In this document: piece by piece, positions 50,876-59,875 of the stretch
How the letters are laid out: every line of letters starts with the position of its first letter
Numbering within the stretch: position 1 is the stretch's first letter
Origin: Bdellovibrionales bacterium
Lineage (GTDB): Bacteria; Bdellovibrionota; Bdellovibrionia; Bdellovibrionales; UBA1609
Length of the DNA stretch: 64,000 nucleotides
Direction: 5' to 3'
Assembly (NCBI GenBank): GCA_016716765.1
Contig: JADJVA010000025.1
Span: 62,001-126,000 of the forward strand
Notes under the pieces: model-generated
The model's database searches: none
Seen by the model: the letters and a program-made list of their open reading frames with translations, nothing else
Told to the model about the DNA's origin: nothing
Position numbers and translations under genes: made by a program

Positions 50876-51940
50876 TCACTTGTGCGAGGCACTTTTTTTA
50901 TCGCGTAAATTTCGCCACGACTTCCCCTCGCGTTGCTGAGGATCAAGCTGAAAAGTCCTTACAGCTTGATTGTGGTCTTGAAGAGACTCCGAAAACACAT
51001 GAGTTCCATCATTTCGGCTAACAAAATATAGATAATTTGAATTTTCTGGATTCAGAGTAGCCCTCAAGGCTTCCTTACCAGGATTTGCGATTGGTCCAGC
51101 AGGAAGGGCGTCGACACGATATGTGTTATAGGCCGTATACTCCTTTAAGTCCTCTCGGGTGATATTCATTTTCATCTCCCCGGTTTTTTCCATAATACCG
51201 TAGAGAATCGTCGGATCGCTTTGAAGTCTCATGCCTTTGCGAAGACGGTTGAAAAATACCGAGGCGATCCGGGCCCGCTCAGGTCCGGCTCCTGTTTCCT
51301 TCTCGACAATGCTCGCCAAAGTGACAGTTTTATGCCTACCCATAGCATTTCCTGCCCCTTTTGAAATCTCAGAGTAAACCTCAAGAAAGCGATTTACCAT
51401 GACCTCGACGATCTCTCTCTGTGAAGTATATTTGGTAAAACCATATGTTTCTGGAAAAAGGTATCCTTCAAAGGAACGGAGGTCCGCTTTGAGAAGTTGG
51501 TAAATCAATTTTTTATCGTGCGCGAGCTTAACAAAATCTCTGGCCGACCCGAATCCCAATTTTTCCAATTGACTGGCTATTTCAAAAATATTGATTCCCT
51601 CTGGAAACGTCACCAAGTGTTGAATGCTCTTTCCTGAAGAGAGAATCTCCAAAACGGTCCGAGGGGACGAACTTCTATCCAGCATGTATTCCCCAGCCCT
51701 TAGTCTTTTGCCATAGCCCGTGAACCGTGCATAAATAATAAGTAAATCTTTGTCTGTGACAATTCCCTTTTCTTCTAGCAATTCAGCTATACTTCGAAAA
51801 CTCAACCCCTTGGAAACCTCAAATACAACAGAATCAGAGGGGCTCTGCGTAGGCCCTTTAATAAAAATAAAAAACTTCCATGCAATAGCTACCATGCAAA
51901 TGAAAAGGAACGAGACAAGCAAACCAATGATCTGTTTCAC
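50876..51940 (-). CDS. mltG: endolytic transglycosylase MltG
   Basis: MltG cuts nascent glycan strands in the inner membrane and sets their length. The 354-residue protein has one N-terminal helix (GLLVSFLFICMVAIAWKFF), a LysM-like region and the YceG domain with ASIVEKETGAGPERARIASV (catalytic Glu), LQSDPTILYGI and ALPAGPIANPG. The GTG start overlaps the astD stop (GTGA). Its place at the end of an amino-acid-catabolism operon is unusual. Confidence 0.92.
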   Translation of the reverse strand: MKQIIGLLVSFLFICMVAIAWKFFIFIKGPTQSPSDSVVFEVSKGLSFRSIAELLEEKGIVTDKDLLIIYARFTGYGKRLRAGEYMLDRSSSPRTVLEILSSGKSIQHLVTFPEGINIFEIASQLEKLGFGSARDFVKLAHDKKLIYQLLKADLRSFEGYLFPETYGFTKYTSQREIVEVMVNRFLEVYSEISKGAGNAMGRHKTVTLASIVEKETGAGPERARIASVFFNRLRKGMRLQSDPTILYGIMEKTGEMKMNITREDLKEYTAYNTYRVDALPAGPIANPGKEALRATLNPENSNYLYFVSRNDGTHVFSESLQDHNQAVRTFQLDPQQREGKSWRNLRDKKSASHK

Positions 51941-53454
51941 GGCGAGAACTCGTAATTCATTCCTGGCATATCCTGCCCCGTCTCATAGGGATTCAAATCT
52001 TCAAGACAGGAAACCGGCACCGTGCAATAATTGACTGCAAAATGTGCTGAAGAACGGTCGTTTCCGGACTTACCCATGCCCCCAAATGGCAATTTTGAAC
52101 TGGCACCATTTGTTGTTCGATTCCAATTCAAGAGCCCCACGCGAGCCTCCAAAAGAGCCCTTTCATAAAGTGATCGGTCTTTACAGAACATTGCCAATAC
52201 CAGTCCGAACCCTCCGGAATTGTTTATTTCCATTGCTTCCTCAAAATCTCCAACTTTGTAAACAGCCACGTTTGGACCAAATATCTCGCTTTTTTGATAA
52301 ACCGATTTGCTGTCCAGCTTCTCAACCAGATTGATGCTAGGAGTAACGTAATAGCCAGGATGATTCAACTCCAGGACCTTTCCTCTCATCATGCTTTCCG
52401 CGCCCTCACGTTTAGCGATTTCTTGAAACCGAATATAATTGTCTACCGAATCTGAACTGATGAGCGGACCCATGAACGGGTTATCCCTCCAATAGCCAAT
52501 ACTCAGTTTTTTAGCATGACGATAGAATTGATCCAGAAACTTATCGTAAATATCCTTATGCAGAATAACTCTGCTCGTGCCACTGCAGCGCTGTCCCGTT
52601 GTTAAAAAAGCACCCAAAAGGGTTTCGTATACGCTTTTCTTGAGGTCAGCATCTTTCCAAACGAGGGTTGAATTTTTCCCACCCATTTCTAAAGCAAGAA
52701 TTTTCCAATAGTGATGAATGGTATCTTGTTTTATCTTTAATCCCACCTCATATGATCCTGTAAACAAAACTCCATCTACCAACTCATGGCCTGCAAGCCG
52801 CTTCCCTGTGTCCCCCCTGCCTTGAATCAAATTAAAAACGCCATTTGGAAATCCTGCCTTTTTGAAGATCTCAGCCATCAGCTGTCCAGTGGCAGGTGTT
52901 TTATCTGAGGGTTTAAACACAATTGTATTGCCCGTTGCAAGCGCTGGAACAATATGTCCGTTTGGTAAGTGCGCTGGAAAATTGAATGGTCCAACAACTG
53001 CCATCACTCCGCGCGGTTTATATTTTATAAACCCATCCACCCGAGGAAGAGCATTTTCAACTTTTTCATCCTGGACCAGCTTAAGAGAATGATTGAGAGT
53101 GATGTCAATCTTACTCGATAGAGCTTTGCTCTCATTGCGGGCTTCCCAGAGGGGCTTTCCCGTTTCTCGAGCAATCACTTCCGCCATTTGTTCTTCGTGG
53201 GCAATATAGACCTCCTTCAATTTCAAAAGATATCCCAAACGATCCTGTAGCTTTAAATGGCACCATTCACGAAAGGCCTTTTTGGCCGCTCCACAAGCTT
53301 CATCCACATGGTCATTGCGAAAGGAAAGCTCAAGAGTCGTTTCCTTCAGATTCGCAGGACTCAGATTGGACCAGCTTCCGTCCGGTCGCTCCGAAATAAG
53401 GAATCGCCCATCAATAAAATCCCCTAAATACTTATGATTCACCTGAGTGGACAT
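51937..53454 (-). CDS. astD: N-succinylglutamate-5-semialdehyde dehydrogenase AstD
   Basis: AstD oxidises succinylglutamate semialdehyde with NAD in the succinyltransferase pathway. The 505-residue aldehyde dehydrogenase has AVVGPFNFPAHLPNGHIVPA, NTIVFKPSDKTPATG, the general-base ALEMGGKNSTLV and catalytic Cys in TTGQRCSGTSR. The match to AstD over other aldehyde dehydrogenases rests on these motifs and the neighbouring astA. GGAGG lies five bases before the ATG. It overlaps mltG by four bases. Confidence 0.9.
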   Translation of the reverse strand: MSTQVNHKYLGDFIDGRFLISERPDGSWSNLSPANLKETTLELSFRNDHVDEACGAAKKAFREWCHLKLQDRLGYLLKLKEVYIAHEEQMAEVIARETGKPLWEARNESKALSSKIDITLNHSLKLVQDEKVENALPRVDGFIKYKPRGVMAVVGPFNFPAHLPNGHIVPALATGNTIVFKPSDKTPATGQLMAEIFKKAGFPNGVFNLIQGRGDTGKRLAGHELVDGVLFTGSYEVGLKIKQDTIHHYWKILALEMGGKNSTLVWKDADLKKSVYETLLGAFLTTGQRCSGTSRVILHKDIYDKFLDQFYRHAKKLSIGYWRDNPFMGPLISSDSVDNYIRFQEIAKREGAESMMRGKVLELNHPGYYVTPSINLVEKLDSKSVYQKSEIFGPNVAVYKVGDFEEAMEINNSGGFGLVLAMFCKDRSLYERALLEARVGLLNWNRTTNGASSKLPFGGMGKSGNDRSSAHFAVNYCTVPVSCLEDLNPYETGQDMPGMNYEFSP

Positions 53455-53472
53455 AGTTCCTCCGATTCAGTT

Positions 53473-54486
53473 CTAAACTGGCGATACGAAAATCTCAGCG
53501 CCCAACCTCAACTTCAAAGCAGACCAGGTTTTATCTGGAAAGTAAACTGCGTCTCCCTGTTGCGAATATGATGAAAAGCCACCCCTAAAGTCATGACCCT
53601 TACCAAATCCTACAACGCCGATCTTATCGAATAAAACTCGCTTCTTTTTTCCAACCAAAGCCATTTTTCCGTTCCTGATCAAGCTTACTTCGCTCACTTT
53701 AACGCCCAGATGGGGGCCCCCATCAAAGGGATCCACTTCATTTTTATATTTAAATCCGAGTTTTTCCAGCATGTGCAGTGCCGCTTGAGTTTCTTCCCCA
53801 ACTCTCCCCAACACTAAGCGTGCTCTCGAATCTAGCAGGCACAGATAAATATCTTCCTCTGGAAAGAGACTGTGAATAAAATTATTATTCTGCTGGCTCA
53901 GGAGATCCGCTTCCTTATAGGGCATCCCCGTAAAACGACGTCCCAACGATTCCCAAAATTCACTTCTCCCCTCATCCGTCAAGGGCGGAGCCATTTCAGA
54001 ATGCAGCTCGGTTTCAAAGCGATCAGGGCACATGGCTATATAGGCGAACCTTGTGAGGCTGACTATCTTGCCAACTTTTTCAGGTCGCCTACGATAGCTA
54101 CGATCCACCACCAAACCACCAACTTCTGTTGCGCCATCCGTATTTACTCGCAATCTGAGAATTTGATGTATAAATCCAATTCCCAATTCCTGGCTAAAAC
54201 GCTCTTTCTTGAGAACTTGAAAACTATAGTTTGGAGAAGTTGGAGTGCCCGTTTTGGCTACAATGAGGGAACTGGCCGAAATAAAGTTATTCTCAAGATC
54301 CTCCGCAACGAAAATATATTCAGCGTCAGCAATTTTCTTTTTTCCCCGAAAAGACAATTGGCTGTTTTCGATCTTCTTTGCCAGGATCTTTTTATCTGCA
54401 GGCAAATTAAGAAGAGTAAACTGACTCGCAAGTTCAAAAAGTGCCGCTAAATCATCCTGATTCGCCACCCTTACAACAAAATTCAT
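53473..54486 (-). CDS. astA: arginine/ornithine N-succinyltransferase AstA
   Basis: AstA transfers succinyl from succinyl-CoA to the alpha-amino group of arginine (or ornithine). The 337-residue protein matches the family throughout: GFIHQILRLRVNTDGATEVG, VVDRSYRRRPEKVGKIVSLT, ELHSEMAPPLTDEGRSEFWE and GRRFTGMPYKEADLLSQQN. ATG 54486, with GAGAGG eight bases upstream, is preferred to TTG 54492, and it overlaps the upstream gene's stop (ATGA). Confidence 0.92.
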   Translation of the reverse strand: MNFVVRVANQDDLAALFELASQFTLLNLPADKKILAKKIENSQLSFRGKKKIADAEYIFVAEDLENNFISASSLIVAKTGTPTSPNYSFQVLKKERFSQELGIGFIHQILRLRVNTDGATEVGGLVVDRSYRRRPEKVGKIVSLTRFAYIAMCPDRFETELHSEMAPPLTDEGRSEFWESLGRRFTGMPYKEADLLSQQNNNFIHSLFPEEDIYLCLLDSRARLVLGRVGEETQAALHMLEKLGFKYKNEVDPFDGGPHLGVKVSEVSLIRNGKMALVGKKKRVLFDKIGVVGFGKGHDFRGGFSSYSQQGDAVYFPDKTWSALKLRLGAEIFVSPV

Positions 54487-55826
54487 AGACAAAACCTCTC
54501 AACCACTCCTCGGTAAAATCTCCTGGCTACATCCAAATCATCGAGACTGACAAATTCATTCGGAGCGTGTGAGTTTCCAATGCTTAGTCCTGGCCCAAAA
54601 ACCAAGCACTCTATCCCTAGCCGTTGAAACACACTCGCTTCAGTACTCGCGGATAGTTTGCCAAAGTCCTCCGAAATTCCCTGAGCTGCCAAAGCCTCAT
54701 GACAAATAGAGTTAAATTCCGATTTCAATGGAGCCACAAATGCTGCCTTGTAATCTCGAAGAATAAATTCAGCTCCGACCTGTTCGCACATGAGGCGTAG
54801 CTGACTGATCCATCTATCATAAACATCTTGAGAAACACTGGGAAGGAGCCGACAACTTCCTGTGATAAGGATTCCAACCTCCGAAGTTCGGATGGCTCCG
54901 ATATTGAGTGAAGGGTAGGGATATGCAAATCCTTCGTCCTTATACATGAGAAATTCCTCATTTAGCTCCTTCACCACGCTCCAAATTTTCATTATTTTAT
55001 TAACCACTGAATTCCTCAATCCTCCTACCAAATCAAATTCGAGATAAGCATTAGCTGGGATAGAATTATAGTTCAATCCACCATCTAGCTCCATAATCGC
55101 TATACCCTCAGGCAAATATTCCAAGAACTGAAACATCTTAACAATTGCGCTCTCTCCCAAATGTGGAACTGTTGAATGAGCGGCCTTGCCCGAAAAGATT
55201 TTACTTTGCGACGAGCTGCTCTCAAATGTATCATGGTCCAGGCGATATTTTCGTTCTTCCGCAGAAAAAGGGACCCGGACTTCGACGACTGCAAGCCCTT
55301 GACCTGAACCCATTAGGCGTAAACCAGTAGGTTCGCCAACCAAGGCATATTTAACTGCAACCTTCCTTTTGCGAATCAAGCGAATGGCGCCTGCCATGGC
55401 AGATTGAGCGCCATAAGTGCCAACTAACACAAATGATCGTTTAAGGTCGCGTCCGCATAATTCGCCTGTCGCAAACATTTTACATAGAAAATCCAGTTTG
55501 GTATCGGCGGAACCAAGGCCAAAAAGTTCGCGATTATAGATGCTTGCATTAAACGGATTGGCACCTGTTTTGGTCCACATGGAATAGATTCCGGGATCTA
55601 CCGTATCCAAATGAGTTTGTAACATTAATTTATCTCGTGGAGGCCCACCGCGAGGAAAAAGAAGCAAGTTAGCTTGTTCAACACCGCCGAGTGACTCCAT
55701 CTGGATATCTGCTCGAAAACCGAGATCCTTGCCGACCTCAGCAAGATAGTCCACTGCCGCCCTGACGTCTCCAGCAGGACTTGTGTCCAAGGAAATTAAA
55801 TGACGGCAACACTGAATAAAGCTCAA
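54483..55826 (-). CDS. M20-family peptidase homologue lacking the catalytic glutamates
   Basis: The 447-residue protein resembles ArgE/DapE deacylases. Metal ligands are kept: His72/Asp74 in LQTHLDTVDP, Asp108 in GLGSADTK, Glu165 in VGEPTG and His420 in NSHAPNEF. The usual DEE, which holds the general-base and bridging Glu, is replaced by GAQ (residues 139-141, LVGTYGAQSAMAGA). Position in the operon suggests N-succinylglutamate as substrate, in place of AstE, but the missing residues make normal catalysis doubtful. TTG 55826 overlaps the aminotransferase stop. Confidence 0.8.
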   Translation of the reverse strand: MSFIQCCRHLISLDTSPAGDVRAAVDYLAEVGKDLGFRADIQMESLGGVEQANLLLFPRGGPPRDKLMLQTHLDTVDPGIYSMWTKTGANPFNASIYNRELFGLGSADTKLDFLCKMFATGELCGRDLKRSFVLVGTYGAQSAMAGAIRLIRKRKVAVKYALVGEPTGLRLMGSGQGLAVVEVRVPFSAEERKYRLDHDTFESSSSQSKIFSGKAAHSTVPHLGESAIVKMFQFLEYLPEGIAIMELDGGLNYNSIPANAYLEFDLVGGLRNSVVNKIMKIWSVVKELNEEFLMYKDEGFAYPYPSLNIGAIRTSEVGILITGSCRLLPSVSQDVYDRWISQLRLMCEQVGAEFILRDYKAAFVAPLKSEFNSICHEALAAQGISEDFGKLSASTEASVFQRLGIECLVFGPGLSIGNSHAPNEFVSLDDLDVARRFYRGVVERFCL

Positions 55827-57196
55827 TTCATCTCCAAAATAGACTTCTCAATGATGGACCCGGCGTTAACAATATCTTCTTTCGTCATAATGGCCGGAAT
55901 GAGAAATCTAAGCCGAAACGGACCTCGTCCGCAATTAAATGCAATAAGTCCATTGGCATAAAGCCTTTTGAGCAAATCTCCAACCCGTTCTTTGCTTCCA
56001 TCTAAGGGGGTGACAGCCACCATGAGCCCCATCCCTCCCGCATCTTGAAGCTTTCCTTTGCAAGAAGTTTCATTGAGTCTATTTAACATTCCAATAAACT
56101 CTCGATGTATTTTTATGACTTTCCCCTCGGGTCCCATATAGCCCTCAGTATCCATGATTTCGAGAATTTTTAATCCAACTCTCAGCTCTACACTTGCGCC
56201 AGCAAATGTCCCTGCGATGAGACCGGGCTTTGGGTTCATGTCTCCCGTAAACAGAGTAGCGCCCGTCTGCAATGTTTTAGCGACCGTGCAAACGTCGATG
56301 TAATCTCCTATATCGAGGGTTTCAAAAGCAAAGAACTGTCCGGTACGACAGAAAGTCTGAACTTCGTCAGCCCAGATAGGGATTCCCTCCCTTTTACACT
56401 CTTCGAATAGAGGTATAAAAAATTCCCTTGGAGCCGCATTGTAACCGCCTTCTCCTTGCATAGGTTCAAACATGAATCCACAAATATCTTTTTTATTATT
56501 GGCAATGTGACTCTTCAAAATATTCAGAGCTGAGGTTCCGCTGGCAGGATTTTTTTTGTCGTAAAAGGGCAGTCTCAAAATTTCATCATAGGAGGGTAGC
56601 CCTTGTTTGAAGGAAGGGTTATCTGTTATTTCAGCCATCATCGTCGTGCGGCCGGCAAAAGCGGCATCGAAAGCCAAGATTTTGCGAGCGGGAGAAGTTT
56701 TCTGCCGACAGGCTTTCAGAGCGTTCTCGTTCGCCATCGATCCACTCGTCGTCACCCAGGCATGCTTCAAGCGGCTCTTTCGACCTGCGATTTCCACAAG
56801 CTTTCTGGAAATCTCACCGTACTCGACGTTGGGCTGGAGATTACCTTGAATTGTTACATCTGAAAGACTTCCCCAAAGGGCCGCCTCTATCAAGTCAGGG
56901 TGACTGTGTCCCATGAGATGAATGCCAATCCCGTTTATGAGATCCATTTTTACACTGCCATCCCGTAACTCTACGTAAGGACCACGACCCGCTCCCGATC
57001 CGATGTAAGGATAAAAAAGTTCACGTCCTCGATAGCGACCAAATTCCTCCACCAAATTCTTATAGGAAACTTCCAGATCCGGATCAGAATTTTTTGAATG
57101 GCTCACCTGAGAACAGGTCGTCCGAACTTCAGCTACCAGCTCCTGGATCATCTTCTTTATCCGAGATGATTTTTGAATACCCTCTCCAATAAGCAT
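55823..57196 (-). CDS. class III (PLP) aminotransferase, probable AstC-type
   Basis: A 457-residue class III aminotransferase, close to acetyl/succinylornithine and lysine-epsilon aminotransferases. Visible are HLMGHSHPDLIEAAL, AWVTTSGSMANENALKACR, FMFEPMQGEGGYNAAPREF, IWADEVQTFCRTGQFFAFE and the PLP lysine in VAKTLQTGATLF. AstC is usually about 406 residues, so the N-terminal extension is notable. It heads the operon; GGGAG lies nine bases before ATG 57196. The substrate is inferred from context. Confidence 0.85.
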   Translation of the reverse strand: MLIGEGIQKSSRIKKMIQELVAEVRTTCSQVSHSKNSDPDLEVSYKNLVEEFGRYRGRELFYPYIGSGAGRGPYVELRDGSVKMDLINGIGIHLMGHSHPDLIEAALWGSLSDVTIQGNLQPNVEYGEISRKLVEIAGRKSRLKHAWVTTSGSMANENALKACRQKTSPARKILAFDAAFAGRTTMMAEITDNPSFKQGLPSYDEILRLPFYDKKNPASGTSALNILKSHIANNKKDICGFMFEPMQGEGGYNAAPREFFIPLFEECKREGIPIWADEVQTFCRTGQFFAFETLDIGDYIDVCTVAKTLQTGATLFTGDMNPKPGLIAGTFAGASVELRVGLKILEIMDTEGYMGPEGKVIKIHREFIGMLNRLNETSCKGKLQDAGGMGLMVAVTPLDGSKERVGDLLKRLYANGLIAFNCGRGPFRLRFLIPAIMTKEDIVNAGSIIEKSILEMN

Positions 57197-57266
57197 TTCA
57201 AACTACTCCCATTTTGTTTAACACAGTCCTCTGATTCTAATCGTGAGCACCGCTTAACAGCAAGAT

Positions 57267-57281
57267 ATGGCACACAGCCAT
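57267..57281. promoter_or_regulatory. inverted repeat in the divergent ast/BatE-like promoter region
   Basis: ATGGC-ACACA-GCCAT is a perfect five-pair inverted repeat in the 145 bases between divergent genes. On the minus strand TAGAAT follows about 35 bases later, with a TTGCTG upstream, as a possible ast promoter. The repeat could be an operator; it does not resemble an ARG box. Confidence 0.3.
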
Positions 57282-57341
57282 GCAGCAAATTAGCAAAGAC
57301 TCAATGGACATCTTCCACGCTTCTCTTTAAAATGGCCGGAC

Positions 57342-58157
57342 ATGCGAAAACATCCTTGGATTATTTTTTTGCTTATTTTTTTGGTCACTCCTGGGTCTAT
57401 TCTTGGAAGCGAAGCTGAAATTAACAAGGATCTCTCCAGTTTAGAGACCTATCAGGCCGCTATTCAAAGTTACCAACAAGGTCAAATAGCCAAAGCTCAA
57501 GAGCAATTTTTTCTATCTTTTGAAAAATCACCCGACAATACCTTCGTCCTCTACAACCTAGGGCTGGCCGACTATCAACTTGGCAAATATGGCCGAGCTT
57601 TAGGCGCTTGGCGCAAAGCATTATATCTTGATCCAAATTTTTCATTGGCCAGAAGGGCAATTGCCACAGCAAATAAAGAAAAGGGACCGATTCAGTCGGA
57701 TGCCCTCTCAAGCTGGGAAATCATACGCAAGGAAGTTATTTTGAAGTTTTCGCTGAATGAATCCTTGGCAGCAGCCGCAATTATGCTGCTTCTCGGAGGA
57801 ATCTTCCTTATTCGATACTCAGCCCAAAGACGTCAGGCTTTTAAAATGGAATTGCCGCTGCCACCAACTCCCTATTTGGGCATACTATCTTCTGTGTTCT
57901 TTTTTCTTTTTGTGACACTTACTCTTTTTCGAGCAATCGATTATTTTTCCCCACGCGCAACGGTCATTTCAGGGCACATCGATATTCGTTCCGGACCTAG
58001 CGGTGATGATGCGAGTCTCTTCGAAATTTTGGAAGGCCACGAAGTTATTGTCAAAAAGGTCACCGGGGATTGGGTCCAGGTGGCTTATCCGGGAGGTCTC
58101 ACCGGCTGGACTGAAAAATCTGTGCTCTTTCATCACTCTGGAAAAAAGCCATGGTAA
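57342..58157 (+). CDS. BatE-like TPR/SH3 membrane protein
   Basis: A 271-residue protein with a signal sequence, TPR repeats (TFVLYNLGLADYQLGKYGRA, LGAWRKALYLDPNFSLARRA), two membrane helices (about 145-165 and 185-200) and a C-terminal SH3b domain (DIRSGPSGDDASLFEILEGH, DWVQVAYPGGLTGWTEKSVL). This is the BatE layout, but BatA-D are not here. The last codons overlap the next start. Confidence 0.82.
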   Translation: MRKHPWIIFLLIFLVTPGSILGSEAEINKDLSSLETYQAAIQSYQQGQIAKAQEQFFLSFEKSPDNTFVLYNLGLADYQLGKYGRALGAWRKALYLDPNFSLARRAIATANKEKGPIQSDALSSWEIIRKEVILKFSLNESLAAAAIMLLLGGIFLIRYSAQRRQAFKMELPLPPTPYLGILSSVFFFLFVTLTLFRAIDYFSPRATVISGHIDIRSGPSGDDASLFEILEGHEVIVKKVTGDWVQVAYPGGLTGWTEKSVLFHHSGKKPW

Positions 58158-58699
58158 ACACCTTATGGGACAATATTTTTAAACGTTCGACGCAACAAAA
58201 CGATATCGTTCGAGTCCTAAGTCGCAATTTTTTGTTCGAATCTCTCTCTCCCCGAGAACTGCGCTTTCTAAAAGAACTTGTTCACCTCAGAAGTTTCCAT
58301 GCCGGGGAATCAATTTTTAAACAAGGAGAGCTGGGAATCGGTATGTATATCGTGGTGAGTGGTTCCGTTGATATTTTCGTGTCTGATCTGCAGCAAATTG
58401 AACCAGAGGCCTCTTCTGTGCATATCACCCGGCTCGGTCCAGACGATTTTTTCGGAGAGCTTTCGCTCGTAGAGGATAAGGGACGGCGAACAGCTACGGC
58501 TCTTGCCTGTGAAGAAACTAAACTCGTGGGATTTTTTAAACCGGATCTCATAGAGATCGCGGAAAGAAACCCGTCGACGGGCGTTCAAATTCTTTTTCGC
58601 TTGAGTGAAGTATTGGGACGACGTCTCAAGGAGACCTCTGACAAGGTCACTCGATTGAGGCAGGAAATTCAGACCTTCCATGAGCAGACAGATCAATGA
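58151..58699 (+). CDS. cyclic-nucleotide-binding-domain protein without DNA-binding domain
   Basis: A 182-residue protein with a cNMP-binding fold (FLFESLSPRELRFLKELVHL, FHAGESIFKQGELGIGMYIV, FFGELSLVEDKGRRTATALA). The phosphate-binding cassette has GELSL followed by RRTA, so ligand binding is plausible. It ends in a short helix (RLSEVLGRRLKETSDKVTRL), with no helix-turn-helix, and so is not a Crp-type regulator. It overlaps both neighbours by a few bases. Confidence 0.82.
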   Translation: MVNTLWDNIFKRSTQQNDIVRVLSRNFLFESLSPRELRFLKELVHLRSFHAGESIFKQGELGIGMYIVVSGSVDIFVSDLQQIEPEASSVHITRLGPDDFFGELSLVEDKGRRTATALACEETKLVGFFKPDLIEIAERNPSTGVQILFRLSEVLGRRLKETSDKVTRLRQEIQTFHEQTDQ

Positions 58700-59757
58700 A
58701 GGTTGCCAATAAAACTTCGATTCAGCTTCGCAGAGAAAATATCACACGGCTCTTGTTTTTTTTGGCGGCAGTCGGCCTCGTTTTCCTCGTTTTGATTATT
58801 GTCGAGAACCTGTTGTTGTCTACAGTTCTGGCCTTCGTATTCAGTTATTTACTCAGTCCTTTGGTGAATCGTCTTGAACGCCGCGGAGTTAATCGCACCC
58901 TATCTGTAACTCTCATCTTCGCTCTGGTGACATTGACTCTTGCCGTCTTATTGACTGCACTTTTCCCCTTTATTTCTGATCAAATGACTAGCTTTAAATC
59001 AGAGATCTCAATTTACATCGAAGGAATTGCCAGGCTCATCAAGGATAGCGAGGCAATATTTGTAAAGCTTTCTGGCACCTTTTTTAATATTGATATCAGC
59101 CAAAAAGTGGAGCTCACCCTGACCAGTTGGACGAGTTCTCTTTTTGATGATCTTCCTTCCATTCTACAGAAACTATTCACCACGCTTCTTTTGGCCCCAT
59201 TTCTTACGTTCTTTCTTCTCAAGGACGGCAGGCGGTTTTCGAAAATTATCTTGTCATTGGTTCCAAATAACATTTTCGAAATGATTCTCAACCTTTACTC
59301 ACAGGTTAATGATCAGATTGGCCAATTTGTTCGAGCTCGACTCATGGAATCCATTTTTGTTGGCTTATTGATGTGGATTGGCTTGTTCGCCATAGGAGCA
59401 AGGTATGCCTCCTTGCTGGCGGCATTTGCTGCACTTACAAACTTAATACCTTACGTCGGTCCTTTTATCGGAGCGGTTCCCGCGCTTGTCATGGCCGTGA
59501 TCAATGGAGAGTCATCTCTTTTCTTTTTTTTGACGATTGTAGTTTATCTGATTACCCAGCTTGTTGATATGCTTTTCATCATCCCCTTGGTCGTAGCAAA
59601 GATAGTTGATCTTCATCCCGTAACTGTCATTCTAGCCATCATTGTTGGCGCCCAACTCATGGGAGTCTTGGGAATGATTATTTCTATTCCTGTCGCAAGC
59701 GCCCTGAAAGTGACAGTTACGAGCGTCTATGTGCATCTCGTAGGTTTTCGCAGCTAA
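58696..59757 (+). CDS. AI-2E family (PerM-like) membrane transporter
   Basis: A 353-residue protein with about eight hydrophobic segments and the family-typical LLAPFLTFFLLKDGRRFSKI, IGQFVRARLMESIFVGLLMW and LTNLIPYVGPFIGAVPALVM. Members include the autoinducer-2 exporter TqsA and PerM; the substrate here is unknown. The start overlaps the stop of the preceding gene (ATGA). Confidence 0.88.
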   Translation: MKVANKTSIQLRRENITRLLFFLAAVGLVFLVLIIVENLLLSTVLAFVFSYLLSPLVNRLERRGVNRTLSVTLIFALVTLTLAVLLTALFPFISDQMTSFKSEISIYIEGIARLIKDSEAIFVKLSGTFFNIDISQKVELTLTSWTSSLFDDLPSILQKLFTTLLLAPFLTFFLLKDGRRFSKIILSLVPNNIFEMILNLYSQVNDQIGQFVRARLMESIFVGLLMWIGLFAIGARYASLLAAFAALTNLIPYVGPFIGAVPALVMAVINGESSLFFFLTIVVYLITQLVDMLFIIPLVVAKIVDLHPVTVILAIIVGAQLMGVLGMIISIPVASALKVTVTSVYVHLVGFRS

Positions 59758-59875
59758 CTCACTAACTAATTGTAACTACCAGCTTTTGGCTTCATTCTGA
59801 AGCAAGCGCATGAAATCAAGCTCTCTCAGATTGAGACTATTGACTTCGTATGGGCCAAAACATTAGACTGCCGCA

